This document shows, piece after piece, positions 11,654 to 23,649 of a stretch of DNA of 64,000 nucleotides. The stretch is from contig CM043961.1 of assembly GCA_014529385.2 (NCBI GenBank), forward strand, positions 16,658,478 to 16,722,477, given 5' to 3'. Positions within the stretch are counted from its first letter, which is position 1, and each line of letters starts with the position of its first letter. The DNA is from Adiantum capillus-veneris (lineage: Eukaryota; Streptophyta; Polypodiopsida; Polypodiales; Pteridaceae). The notes beneath the pieces were generated by a model. The model had not been told where the DNA came from, made no database searches, and saw only the letters and a program-made list of their open reading frames with translations. The position numbers and the translations under genes were made by a program.

Positions 11654-13417
11654 TGAGACAAATCTAATGCAAGAATTCAAGTACATGAAGCAAGATTGAT
11701 GTCTCTAAAGTATGTCTTTGAAATGATGCCTACACAATATTTGGCCCCCAAGTTGCTAAATGTGCAGAACATCAACAAAGAAGAAGTTTGGGAAGCTAAA
11801 GCAGGGTCATCATGTGCCTCCATGCCAACTTCAAAGGGTGCTCCAAGTGCAAGAAATGGAAATTCACTCGGATCTAAACAAAGTCCAGTTGATGAAATGA
11901 AGCAATTATGCTATGTTAATAGAGTGATGATATATTCCGCAATTGGTGACACCATATGAATCTGGCCAAAAACCCCACTATGAGAGGCGTGACCTTGCCA
12001 ATTCGTGCCACATCTATTAGTGGCGCTATGGATGATGAGCTCAATGGTGAAAGTATTGAGAAAAGCGATGAAGGAGGATGAGTAGGCAAACTTAGGGAGA
12101 GAAGAAGTGCCCAATTAGAAAGTGGTGACTGCCTCGATTTTAGGGAGATAATGGAATCCTTCGGCCGAGAATCTTGATAGTGCAAATAATGCGTTTTGAA
12201 TTTTGTGGATAGGATCCTTATGATGTGTATCATGGTTTTAAGACCTTGAAGATTGTGAGTCCATGCTTAGTTAGGGAAAGGAGTGTTAGAGTAGTTGGTG
12301 ATTTAATCAATAAGGCACGATCATCTCCAAAACTTACACACACACACACACACACAAATACACTGAGCTTTACAAAAAAAGGGTTTGCATTCTCTTGTAA
12401 TTTCAATGAATATAAATTTATGTAATGTAACAAAGATAAATCATGATAAGATTACATCAATGATTTTTTTAAATAAATATAAATAAATTATTAACTAACT
12501 TTTTTTTCAATATAAGTAAGAAACTTATACTTTAATGAGTTATTATATTAACAATAGTTTTATCCATTTAGTTTAATTATACAATATTTTAATATGAAAT
12601 TCTCTTTGAATTTTTTAAATAATGGTATGAGTTTCAAAATAAATATTTGGATGAATTATGCATTTTTTAGATCATTTTGTTTTGGTTTTTAAATTAAAAA
12701 AAGTGATGTGGTAGAGCTGAGGTGACCATGCATACATGAGATGGTCATCCATGTGGGGAGCTCATGTGACTAGTTAATAATGTGGATAGCATAGGTGGAA
12801 ATTTGAGGTGCAAAAGGGTGCCTTTCATTTACCATGTCAGATGATGACATGTCCAATTGGTGACATCAATTGATTAGATGGAGAAAAAATGTGGATGATG
12901 AGTTGGAGAGGTGATGTGGCACGCAAAGTGTCTTATGTAGTGGCAATTGATAATTGTGAAAAGAATGTGGTAGTAATTAAACAACACAGAAATCATGTGT
13001 GAGTGCGGGGTGGTAAGTGGGGATTGACTAAGGTTGTCAATCATGGACGAGTGGACCTGATTAGTTAGGTAACTATCCATTCTTTCGCACTAAAACGTTT
13101 AGAAACTTCTTCATTTGGAAGAGGAATCCACCAACGGCTGTACCCTCACATATATTAGGGGAAAAAAAGCGTTGGCTAAGGAAACCATAATCTAAATGAC
13201 GAAGTTATAGAGCCGGAATAAATTTTTATTTAGTCCTATTTCCATTGCCAGACAGGACTAGGTCTCTTTCTAGGGCTATAAACCTAAACCATTGTCAATG
13301 GTAAGGGTGAATTCCCTGGAATTTTTCTTGTTTAAGGACTCTCACTTGAGTAGACCTAGAGACCTGTCAATGGTCCTATCTCGTTTTTGGTATCGATGGG
13401 ATCGGGGATCTTACATA
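11654..13417. other. Unassigned AT-rich stretch with a (CA)11 run
   Basis: I see no recognisable coding region. A (CA)n microsatellite lies at 12336-12357. The segment 12470-12680 is very AT-rich. Frames at 11696-11959 and 11916-12233 show no known motif. Confidence 0.4.
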
Positions 13418-14706
13418 AGTGTCCTGAGACACTAAAGTGTCCTGTTTTTCTACCATGTTTTGGCAATTTATTTGTCAAGCTAGAAAGAAGTTTTTTACAC
13501 CTTGCTTCTACCATAGATTGGTTATGAGGGAAAGAGAACACTGGATTTTTCTCCATATCAAAATACAATCTGTATGGAGAGAATTCTTGTAAGTTCTAAG
13601 ACATAAATTTTAGTAAAATTTCAAGCTGTTTTGCCAAATCATAAAATTATTATATCTTTTGTAGAGATTGCCTTTTTTATGTTTATAAAAGCCAAGTGTT
13701 AGCATTTAGTTTTACAAAACAATGGAATGCACTTCAAAGATAATTTTTCAAGTCACATGTAAGCTATAGACAAAATTTCATACTTGAGCATGTGTTGAAT
13801 AAGAGCATAATTTCGGTCTTCCAAAGGTCCCCTCATGAAATTAGTACTATTCTAGTGCAATTTGACAACTACAAATGACTTAGTATATATTTAAACCAAG
13901 AAACTACGTATTTTTTGGGCTCCCTAACTCAAGTAAATCTCGTTTCTTGAATTCTATCTTGAATTTTTTATCGTGAAAAAACTCTTAAAAATCTTGAGTT
14001 CTCCATAATAACATTGAAACCAAGGTTTTAAGCACCCCAATTGTGTATGTACCACGTACTTTGATACATTTCGTCGATCTACATGGAAAGTTTGATATTA
14101 TTTGAGGTTTTGAATGCTTATGTCTCAAGAATGAAAATATGAAAGTTTTCTCTTATGCAGATTTGAATATTTAAAATGATCTAATACTTATTGCATACCA
14201 AAGCCCTTCTACTTGCCACCTTGAGTGCTCAATGGAAAGGGCAAGCAATTTATCACTTTCTAAAACTCACAAATACATCAAAAACATATTTTTCTTTGTA
14301 TACAAAGATATGCTGGAAATGACCATATCAAACACATGGAACTTTCCATTATTTTATATACTTGAAAGTCAATTTTTTTGCACATGAAACTTTCAATTAT
14401 CTATAGAAAAATTGTGGAAGAGTCACCTAAAATTTTCTACAAGGTCGCTTCATTTTTTCTTGAGCTTATAAAGGCAATTTCTTCAAAGCGTCAATCGCAG
14501 TCTTACGAGGGTCAACTTGATGAGTATAGTTCTTGATCATGATACATTCTAAAATACAAGGTTATATTTTTAAAAGACCCTCTAGCTAACATATTTAAGC
14601 ATATCAATAGGGTTTTCTTAAATAAACCGTCTAATGCAAGTAGCATTTAATTTAAATTTGTTAAAAAAGGACACTTAAAGTGTCCTGTTTTGGTACCAAA
14701 CTAGTG
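13418..14706. mobile_element. TTAA-flanked CACTAG element, copy 2, inverted and missing one end
   Basis: This is the reverse-complement relative of the element at 536-1706 over most of its length; for example 13490-13720 matches 1440-1660, and 14140-14480 matches 690-1030. Its right end reads GGTACCAAACTAGTG followed by TTAA at 14707-14710. The left end begins within the subterminal GGACACT repeat at about 13418, so roughly the last 30 bases, including the terminal repeat and its TTAA, are missing. It inserted into a decayed LINE ORF1. It also contains a ~50-bp stretch near 14500-14570 that copy 1 lacks. Confidence 0.75.
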
Positions 14707-14710
14707 TTAA

Positions 14711-15939
14711 CCACCATCAATTTGCCCCACACAATATAGTTCTGAAATGCTGAGCATCGACCACTAGGGTGATCCAAAATCCAAATGGAATTGAGAGATG
14801 CCTTGATCCATGTAAACAATTTTGGGTGTCCCCCTGTCTTTCCTCCATAAAAGCAATGCAACCTCTATAATGTAGAAGTTGCCTTGCCCTATCATGCCTT
14901 TTATGCTCTTGAGCTAAGCATTCACCAATTTGACTAGAAAGAATTTACTTATAAAAGGTGTACAACCTGGAAGGATAATTAAGCCCTTTGGACCACGTGA
15001 GTTTCCTCCTCGCTATCTGCTTCTTGCATATACACTTCTAGATGAATGCCTGGTGGGTGGGTTTCATCATTGTAACTTTTTTCTTTTTTAGCCGACTCAT
15101 GAGTTTCCATGATGTTATCTATAGTTGCCAAACTTTTTGGAGAGGGAATATCCTCCATGTAGGCTTCATAGTAATTGTGAGAATTGTACCCTGAAGTAAA
15201 ATCCCTAGATTTGAATGTCTTCCTTGCAGCAGTGAAACCATCCCCATCCAAAATTCTTTTGCCCTTATCTCTAGTTTTGGGATTTATTGAGGATGAAGGC
15301 ACATTAATCCCAACACTAGGTTTAAACAATGGTCTCAAGTTGGGTGACTGTCTACCACCAAGTTTTTGTGCGTAAGTAGGTCATGCCTCCCCTTGTTTGC
15401 TACTAGGCATAGCCTCTTTCCCTTTGTCTCCTTTTGATATATTCTTCCTAGATATCTATTCTTGAGGAATCATGTTTGTACTACCCAGGTAAGATGGAAT
15501 AAGTTGAGCAGCTGCAGTGAATGTAGAGCGATTTTGAAAAGTGCCCCTAAGGTTCCACAATGATAGCATGATCCAACAAAATTACCTCATTTCAGGTAAA
15601 TCTAGTCTCCTCACACTTTCAACTTCAATTTCAATGGTGTTGGGGAATCTTGGGTTTGTTTGCTAGATGATGCAAGCTTTGTTTTGGTTAGGATAGTGAA
15701 TGGTAGGGGTAGAAAATACCTCTCTAGTGTTGTAGCTAGCTCTCCAAATCAAGGCCAAAGAAAGGTAGGGAGATCAACACACTCGACCCATACATGACAT
15801 TTAGTCCAAAGCTCATCCTTGATGATCTTGATAGGTTTCCAGGGGATAATGTGGACTCTTTGGCCACAAACCACAACAGTGGATGCTATGAGGAAGGAAA
15901 TCTTGTCCGTAGGCTTTAAGAACAGGACCTCAACAGGAC
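14711..15939 (-). pseudogene. LINE ORF1 fragment (DUF4283-like plus CCHC)
   Basis: ORF1 of plant L1 elements encodes a nucleic-acid-binding protein. On the minus strand, 15935-15745 reads VLFLKPTDKISFLIAS, then RVHIIPWKP, then WTKCHVWVECVDLPTFLWP, then LATTLERYFLP. This follows the DUF4283 pattern seen in plant LINE ORF1 and related gag-like proteins. About 100 codons on, CYHCGTLG at 15575-15545 resembles a CCHC knuckle with a one-base slip before its His. A basic linker follows at 15338-14979 (KGKRILDGDGFTAARK). The part at 14861-14711 (WIKASLNSIWILDHPSGRCS) is not assigned. Stops and frameshifts are numerous. One side abuts the truncated end of chromovirus copy B, the other the TTAA element. 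Confidence 0.55.
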
Positions 15940-18900
15940 TTCCAATGAGCCTAAGGGAAGGACAATGCCCAAAAGTCTCCTGAGGGTAACTCCAAAAAAC
16001 CTAAAGAGAAGGGAGTTTACAAAGGTAAGAACAAACTCTCTCCTGAAGATCTTGAATGTTATCGTAAGGATAACCGATGTTTCAAGTGCGGTGAGCAAGG
16101 GCATGCGTACCGTGCTTGTCCCCAAAAGAACAACGGCCAAGATCCTCCTAGAGCTTCCTTGGTTGAAATCCAAGAGGAGGAGACTCACCAAACTCACCAC
16201 AAAGGATCTCCTCTATGCCATGCTTGGGGAAAGGTAAGAGAACATGATGCTTTTATTCTCTTTGACCCTGGTTCTACTCACAATTTTATATCTATAGAGT
16301 TGGCCACCAAGCTAGGCATACAAGCCTATGAGATGGGAGATGTCCTACCCGCAGACAGTGCTTTCAAGGAGCAAGAAGCTTCACTCACTCCCTTAATCGG
16401 GAAATTGAGGCTTCATGTTCAAAGCTATGTGGACAAAGAGGACTTCTTTATCTCTCCTCTCAAGCATGAGGATGTAATCCTAGGGGTACCATGGTTTGAT
16501 CGCGTGGCTACCAATGTTAAATTTCCTGAAAGGAGAATCTCCTTTATGTTCAGGGAAACAGACATGTATATAGATGCTAAGGAAATGGGTAACACTATCC
16601 CCATTGTACATACACTAGCTTTCAACAAGTCAATAAAGAGCTCTATTTCTGTGTACATGATTTTTGTTAAAGATTCTCAAAATGAACCTAATGTTTTAGC
16701 AAAAGAAAATAAAAGCAACCAAAAGGAATTAGAGTTATCCAATTTTCTCAAGGGGTTTCAAGATATTTTTATTGACGACATCCCTTGTGAGCTAACTCCT
16801 AAACGAGGTAATGATGACCATGCAATTGAACTTCTTCCAGGAAGTTCACCGCCTAACAAACCTCCTTATAGAGTTTCTCAAGCTCAACAAGAGGAGATTA
16901 TGTGGCAAGTGCATGAGTTAGTTGAGAAAGGCATGGTTAGGCCTAGCTCATCTCCATTTTTCTCACCTGTGCTATTAGTGCAAAATAAAGACGGCACATA
17001 TCGTATGTGTGTCGACTATAGAGCTCTGAATAGGATCACTATCAAGAATAGGTTTCCCGTTCCATGGGTAGAAGACCTTTTTGATAAGCTACAAGGATCG
17101 ACCTACTTCAGTAGGATTGACCTAAAAAGTGGCTATCATCAAATAAGGATAGTTGATCAAGAGATTGTAAAGACCGCATTTCGCACCACATTTTGTCTTT
17201 ACGAATACATTGTCATGCCTTTTGGCTTGACCAATGCACCAGCCACATTCAACCGCTTGATGGAGAAGCTGTTCAGGCCTCATCGAACCTTCACTGGAGT
17301 GTTCTTTTATGATATTATCATCTACTCTAATTCATTAGACAAACACAAGCAACACCTCCAGGTAATATTTCAAGTTTTAAGAGAGAATAAACTTTATGTT
17401 AATCGAAAGAAAAGTGAATTTTTCTTGCAAGAGATTCAGTATTTAGGTCACATTATCTCTCAAGATGGCATCCAAATGGATCCATCCAAGTTAGAGGTAA
17501 TAAAAGGATGGCCTAAACCAAGGAATCCTCATGAACTAAGAAGCTTTATAGGTATGTGTGCATACTATAGATGCTTCATAGAAAAGTTCTCACAAATTGC
17601 GGGACCATTACATGACCTAACAAAGAAAAGCGTTAGGTATACATGGTCTGCTAAGGAGAACAGTGCTTTCGAAAATCTTAAAGAAAAGCTTATCTCTCAA
17701 ACTATGCTTACACTACAGAATCTCTCAAAACCATTTGAGGTCCAATGTGATGCTTGTGGTGACTGCCTTGGAGTTGTTTTGCTTCAAGAAGGGCACGCCA
17801 TAGGCTATGAGAGTCAAAGGCTCGACCTTGTTGAGCAAGCTCTAGGCATATACGAAAAGGAACTCCTTGCAGTTCTACATGCCTTAGACTCATGGAAGCA
17901 CTATTTATTGGGGACTCCTTTCATTCTGCGAACGGATCACCAACGTCTTAAGTACTTCATGACACAGACCAAGCTCTCCGACAAACAAATGAGGTGGGCA
18001 AAATTCCTTTCGCAATTTCATTTTCATATTGCTCACATTGCTGGCAAGCATAATCAAGTAGCTGATGCACTCTCAAGACGACCGAGAGTGAATGCGGTTT
18101 CCATAGCAACTCACAATGATCTATCTTCAATGATAGATGAGTACGCTATTGATCCCAATTTTAGAGATGTGATTTCAGCCCTTGCATTAGGGAAGAAAGA
18201 AGAACCATTTACTTTACAATATGGTTATATTCTCTATTGCAATAGACTATGCGTTACTAAATCACTATGTGAGAAAGTAATGTATGAATCTCATGTTCCA
18301 CCTTATGTGGGGCATAGAGGGATTCAGTCTACCTTAAAGGGAATTGAAACATATTTCTATTGGCCTACCATGAAAGTGAACATACAAGAGTATGTTTCTA
18401 AATGAGTGGTATGCCAAAAGACAAAATTTGATAGAGGGAAGCAACTTGGATTTCTTCAACCCTTGCCAATCCCTAATTCACCATGGGAGAGCATATCCAT
18501 GGATTTTATCTTTGGATTGCCTAAGTCTATCCATGGGAATACGGGAATATGGACGATAGTAGACAGGTTCAGTAAACAAGCTCATTTTATACTTGTCAAA
18601 AAGACTATCAAAGCCCATCAAATGGCAACCCTCTTCATTTCACAAATTTTCAAGTACCATGGCTTGCCAATGTCCATAGTGTCAGATAGAGATCCTAGAA
18701 TGACCAGTAATTTCTAGAAGGGTCTCTTTGAGAATTTAGGGACAAGGCTAAACTTCTCTTCGGCCTATCATCCACAAACGGATGGCCAAAGTGAAATAGC
18801 TAACCTAACAATTCTCGATCTATTAAAATCCTATGTAACGGAAGTAGATCAAAGATCCCAATGGGAGAAGTACTTACCCTTAGTAGAGTATGCTTACAAT

Positions 18901-19581
18901 AACACTGTACATACTTCCACGGGAAAAGCACCTTTCGAGGTAATTGAGGGGAGATCAAAAAGTCCCTTGCTACTTAAGGTACATGGGAAGATCTTCGCTG
19001 CAGATGAGTATAGCCGAGACCTACAAGAATCTTTTCAAAAGATTAAGGATGCTATCTCTATCTCACAGCAAAGGCAAAAGGCTACTGCTGACAAGCACAG
19101 AAGAGCCCAAGCCTTTAAAGAAAATGATTGGGTCTTATTAAAGTTTCCCAAGGCTCGATTAAGGCACACGACGGGCAAGAATCCTACGGGACAGCAAAAG
19201 TACTACGCTAAACTAGCAAAAAGGTACTATGGTCCCTTCCAGATTCTTAGGCCAATCAATGAGATGGCCTATCAACGCAAGTTGCCCAATCATTGGCTCA
19301 TACACAATGCTTTTCATGTGAGCCTATTAAAGCCTTACAAAGGAGAGCCACCTCAAGAACCAACTATTGAAGACCAACCGGAGATCGAGGACCAAGAGGA
19401 GGTGCTACAGCCCGAGTCCATTCTTCGACATGAAGACAAGGTATTAAGAGGCGGTAAGACTATCCGACAATATCTTATTAAGTTTAAGAATTATCCTTTT
19501 GAAGATGCTAGCTGGATGCAAGGCATACAATTAAAGGATAACCTAAACCTTGTCAATGCATACAATGCTTCCCAAGAGTAA
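15940..19581 (+). pseudogene. gag-pol remnant of copy B with catalytic and stop mutations
   Basis: After a one-base loss near 15955 the frame is continuous through CFKCGEQGHAYRACP (16078-16122), protease LFDPGSTHNFIS (~16260), RT with YRMCVDYRALN (~17005), YFSRIDLKSGYHQI (~17105) and MPFGLTNAPATF (~17215), RNase H (VQCDACGDCLG ~17740), integrase, and a C-terminal chromodomain (~19430-19560). The RT catalytic box reads FFYDI (17313-17327) where the inner element has FFDDI, so the first catalytic Asp is lost. TGA at 18403-18405 replaces a Cys codon of the integrase zinc finger, and TAG at 18715-18717 replaces the Trp codon in NFWKG. Beyond both stops the same frame stays open to 19581. It cannot give a working polyprotein. 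Confidence 0.92.
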
Positions 19582-19936
19582 GCAAATGTACAAAATGCTA
19601 AAAATGAACAAATTTTTTGTCTTATAAGACTCTCTTTTTCTTTAGTGTGCACAAAAATGAAGTAGTATGCATGCTTAGATCAAGTTTGCGGAGACGACGT
19701 CTCCCAAACACCAAGTAGAGCTTGTCACTCTACTATGGAAGACTGATAGGACTAATGTGCAGAGATGCTTGCAGCAGCCTCATGCTCTCAAGCACCAAAT
19801 GGACTAGTCATCCATTGTGGAATGATGTCGTAGGGTAACATAGGGATCCTCTACCCGCTAAGAAAAGGACTCATGAATATGCTTTATCTTCTCTACAGCA
19901 TAGTCAAGGACGACTATGATTTCAAGAGAGAGGTAA
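19582..19936 (+). other. 3' non-coding region and polypurine tract of copy B
   Basis: This lies between the end of pol and the 3' LTR. It matches the mirror region 39018-39374 of the inner element. The purine-rich TTCAAGAGAGAGGTAA at 19921-19936, directly before the LTR, is the likely plus-strand primer tract. Confidence 0.75.
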
Positions 19937-21488
19937 TGTCATAATAATCAATATCTAATTCTCCTAAATGATTTTCTCATGTTAAACTGATCATTTAATA
20001 TGGGGAAGTTCCAGGGGAGAAAAAGCTAGAATATTGGCTAAGCTAGCAAACCGGCTACAATAGGGATCCAAAGGGGGGGCCATCTGCAAAAGATCCATGT
20101 GCAACAATGGGCTAAAAAGACCCTAAGGTTCAGCCCATTAAGACTTCCAAAATGTTAAGGTTCCAAAAATTCAAAGGTTGTGTCCAAAGGTCAACCCTAG
20201 GGGAAATTGGATGCTTTGTGTGTGACCAAAAAGTCTTTTCAAATCCCTACATAGGAGGGGGCGAGCCTTGGAAGTAGGGGATGAGAGAGAAATCCACACA
20301 CACACACACAAGCCCCCTTTACACAAAGAGAATGAGGGACACATGTCAGCTCCCTCGGCCAGATGCCCACAAGGTGTACCCAATTCCTATTGGATGGCCT
20401 TGGAGGTGGACCAATGAGAATTAGGCTAGAGTAAATCTAGTTTAATTAATTTAAAAACACTTAAATGAGAATTAAGTCCCCTAGAAGACTATTGGACAGT
20501 CTCCCAAGGGGTCCAATGAGCATTCAGCAGCCCAATGGCTTGCCTGATTCCTATTGGCCAGGAGGCAAAGGGATCCAATGGGAGTTTAGTTTAATTATTA
20601 AATTACGTAAAGCTCTCACAAAAGGGGAAAGGGGGACACATGTCAGAAGGCTATCACTTATGCTGCTTAATTGTCATTGGCTTGACTTGGGGAGCGCCAA
20701 TGAGGGTTGAGCAAGAGCAAATAGCAAGAGGGCTCGCCCAAGAGAGAGAGGGGGGCTGATTTTTGCAAGGCATTATCACACACACTCTCACACAGTCTAT
20801 GGAGAAGTAAATAAGACTATCTCTTCCCAAGCTTTAATGGAGAACTCATCACCTACTCCAAGCTTGTGAGATAGAAGCCTACATCGACACACTCTTGGCA
20901 TGTGGATGCAAATCCAACCAAGAGCCAAACTTCAATGCATGATCATCTCCTCTACCATGCTAATTACTAAGCTAATCTATGCTAATATGAGTGATTATGT
21001 GACGATATGTACATCTTTCTCGTAAGATACTCCTTCTTACTCTCAATCTACTCTCATACCCTGCTAGCTCTCACCATCTTCGAAGGTGTGTGAGGTCTTG
21101 GGTCTGAGAACGGGGATAATTGATGTTGTGTTTGGTAAGTGTTTTGCTTAGTGCATGAAGCTTTCATCTTCATTGCACTAGCTAGTCTTGAAGGAACACA
21201 AAGAATTGTATTGTACAATGTCTCTCTTGATGGGAGAAACCTTAATACAAAGCCTTTTGGAGGGGGGACCAGCTCCATGCAAATCCGGTCCTCAACTGTT
21301 GTCAATAGCTTAATTTCTCTCTCTTTTGAAAGTATTGTTGATGCTATCTAACTAGGTGTTATGCTTTTTGTTGCTCTCTCCACCCAAGCACTCTTGTAAT
21401 TCTCATTAGGAATCTATTCTAATGAAATGCCCACTATGTTCATGCTAATTTCCGCTACACACAAGTTATTAGGCCATTAAATGTTACA
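19937..21488 (+). repeat. 3' LTR of chromovirus copy B
   Basis: Begins TGTCATAATAATCAATATC and ends GGCCATTAAATGTTACA, the reverse complement of the inner element's LTR, with a length of about 1552 bp against 1592. It holds the same paired ATTGG/CCAAT blocks (for example the pair around 20390-20420) and a short (CA)n at 20292-20309. Confidence 0.9.
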
Positions 21489-22002
21489 TCAAGCCTGCAG
21501 ACCATGCTACGAAGGTGGATTGTTTTTCAAACCTCACAATTTTTAAGCGTCTGTCATCGATTTTAACTATATTAAAGAAGTTATAATTGCATCGTTGAGC
21601 CTATCTTTAATTGCCCCAGTCACCACGCCTGCAAAATTATTCTACCTTCAAGTCGGCCCAGGGTATAGGCCCTTGGATTTATTACACCCCAAGTCCCCAA
21701 GTCAAAAGGTTTCCTTTGCGATCTAGTTAGGCCATGCGTTAAATTAGGTCTCATCTAGGTGGTGGTAGTTAGCCCACTAACTTAATCAATTACTCAAGTT
21801 AGCCTAACTAGAAGAACTAACTTGACTAACAATTAGTTCCAATTTCAATTTTAGGCTCATGTGCCCATATCATAGTGTATTTTTCAAGAAAAACCAAATT
21901 CAAGCATATATAGGCATGGAGTGTTTATCATAGTGAAAGTGTAGAGAGAAAGAGAGACAGAGAGAAACTCAAATAGAGAGAGAGAGAGAGAGAGAGAGAG
22001 AA
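21489..22002. repeat. Dispersed repeat shared with 29684-29800
   Basis: 21489-21537 (TCAAGCCTGCAGACCATGCT onward) matches 29686-29735. 21892-21950 (AAATTCAAGCATATATAGGC onward to the GA run) matches 29738-29790. About 355 bases between the two matching blocks are present here and absent at the second site, so one locus has an insertion or the other a deletion. A GA run ends the block (21976-22002). Confidence 0.6.
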
Positions 22003-22235
22003 GTATTGTTGCATTATTGCCAATTTTCCGAATGGCACATGGGGATGTGTTAAAGGTACTTAAAAATACGTCAGCATGCCATACAAACACATCTTGAGAA
22101 TTTATGAGAGAGAGAGAGAGAGAGAGAAGTATGGTTGCATCATTGCCAATTGTCCAAATGGCACGCGGCGAAGTCTCAAAGACACTCAAAAATATGCCAT
22201 CGCACCATTCAGCCACATCCTAAAAGCTATGAAAG

Positions 22236-22240
<5 letters not shown>
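22003..22240. repeat. Two ~115-bp units related to those at 28874-29060
   Basis: Units start near 22003 and 22128 and share TTGCATCATTGCCAATT, then AATGGCAC, then AAAATA-GCCA-CGCACCAT and CCACATC, each ending in a GA run. On the minus strand both units keep an open frame giving FLS-F-TSP-AI-IGN-ATI. The unit pair at 28874-29060 keeps a similar peptide pattern. No protein family was recognised. Confidence 0.6.
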
Positions 22241-22464
<224 letters not shown>

Positions 22465-22606
22465 CAACCACTTTGTGAGGGGGGGGCACCACCAAGTGGT
22501 GACCCACCCCTACACCAAGTTGTTAGAGGTGCAACCGTTGAATGATAGTGTCAGTGTTTGCCATAGCTCTAGGCCAGTAAATCTTTTGACCGTTAAGACA
22601 TTTTCT

Positions 22607-23220
22607 TCACAAATGGTGAAAAAAAACTTCTAGAAAGAGATTTAAGCAAGATGTGATGATTGATGTACCTTGCAACACGATATAGTTAGATGCATCTAAA
22701 ATCCATCTAAATTTGTGCTTATGTATTTTGTAAGTTGTAAAGAGGATAGGATTTTTTTTACCATTAACCTCTAATCCAAAGTGATGCAGTGCTCCTTGAA
22801 GAAATCCAATTACCTCATTGGTAGTCATGTCTGTCATAATAAATTTTGTTCCATCAAGTCGTCCCAGAGAAGTAGTTTTTTCTAGCTATTTGCAAATGAT
22901 AGTAGGTATGTGTGGTGCTTTATCTAATCCAACAATGAACCAGTCTTGTTTCAAGTTAAAAAGAATTTGTGAAACACAGGGTGAGAGCCATGAAGTCTCA
23001 TTACTCAACCAAGTTGGTGGCATCACTCTAATGCAATTCCGAAAGTGTGAATCAAGTAGTGGTTGAGTGGGGATATAGTTCAACCCACAACTAAGCAATT
23101 CCTTCATCTCATTATCAAAAACAATATTCAAACTTTTAGTGCATACATGCCATCCAAGATAATCAAAGTCTTTACAAAATTGCCTAAATTCATAGCACTA
23201 TCATTTTTATCACAAGAAGG
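22607..23220 (-). pseudogene. Possible Penelope-like element RT fragment
   Basis: Read on the minus strand the stretch gives LNIVFDNEMKELLSCGLNYIPTQP, then QDWFIVGLDKAPHIPTIICK, a stop (TAG near 22885), then in the same frame FTTYKIHKHKFRWILDASN and a TSIITSCLN-L segment. Penelope-like RTs typically have an L-xGLxF-PTP block near the N-terminus, a DKA-N...VCK block, and a P-x-HK-P...R-I-ASSN block. All three appear here in the right order and spacing. The core RT motifs with the catalytic aspartates and any GIY-YIG domain are not seen; the fragment ends near 22607. Telomerase RT or a group II-type RT are less likely alternatives. The stop and short length mark it as a relic. Confidence 0.5.
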
Positions 23221-23420
23221 GAGGCAGGTGAGAGAGTTTGGGTTGAAAGGTCAAGTCTAGCAGGTACCAAGGCCATCTGAGGCTAGCAACTACATAGGGT
23301 AAGTAAATCTAAAAGGGAGTCCATCCTTAAACCAACCTAAATAGAGTCATAATGGTTGTGTGGCATCCCCCCATCCAAGGAATATAAAAATATAAACTAG
23401 ATATCTATCGAAGAGGTATT

Positions 23421-23649
23421 TGTTGGAATTAGGGTTGCAAAGAAACACACACAGCTTGGAGAAGACGAAGGAAGCTCAAGGCACACAATAGAGAGTGTGT
23501 TACTTAGTGTGCAATGAAAAGATAGATAGCCCTAGAGTGATGGGCGTATATACAATGCACGGGGGAAAAAACCTCCTAAAGAGGGAAAACGTATGCCGCG
23601 GCGGTCCTAGTTTGTTCACACACATCACTACCACATGTATATGGTAACA
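23421..23649 (-). repeat. 3' LTR of the copia element
   Basis: 229 bp; on the minus strand it is the downstream LTR. The G-rich stretch CACTCCAGGGGGGATT just inside it (23650-23665, minus strand) is the likely polypurine tract. Confidence 0.93.

Larger units (their letters stand above)
15940..21488 (+). mobile_element. Ty3/gypsy chromovirus copy B, 5'-truncated
   Basis: A plus-strand copy of the 37426-46332 family. It starts abruptly at about 15940 inside gag (upstream is LINE ORF1 sequence), runs through zinc knuckle, protease, RT, RNase H, integrase and chromodomain to 19581, and ends with a complete 3' LTR (19937-21488). The 5' LTR and most of gag are absent, so no target duplication can be read; the 5 bases after the LTR are TCAAG. 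Coding sequence remains close to the inner element, so it is a fairly recent but dead copy. Confidence 0.92.
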
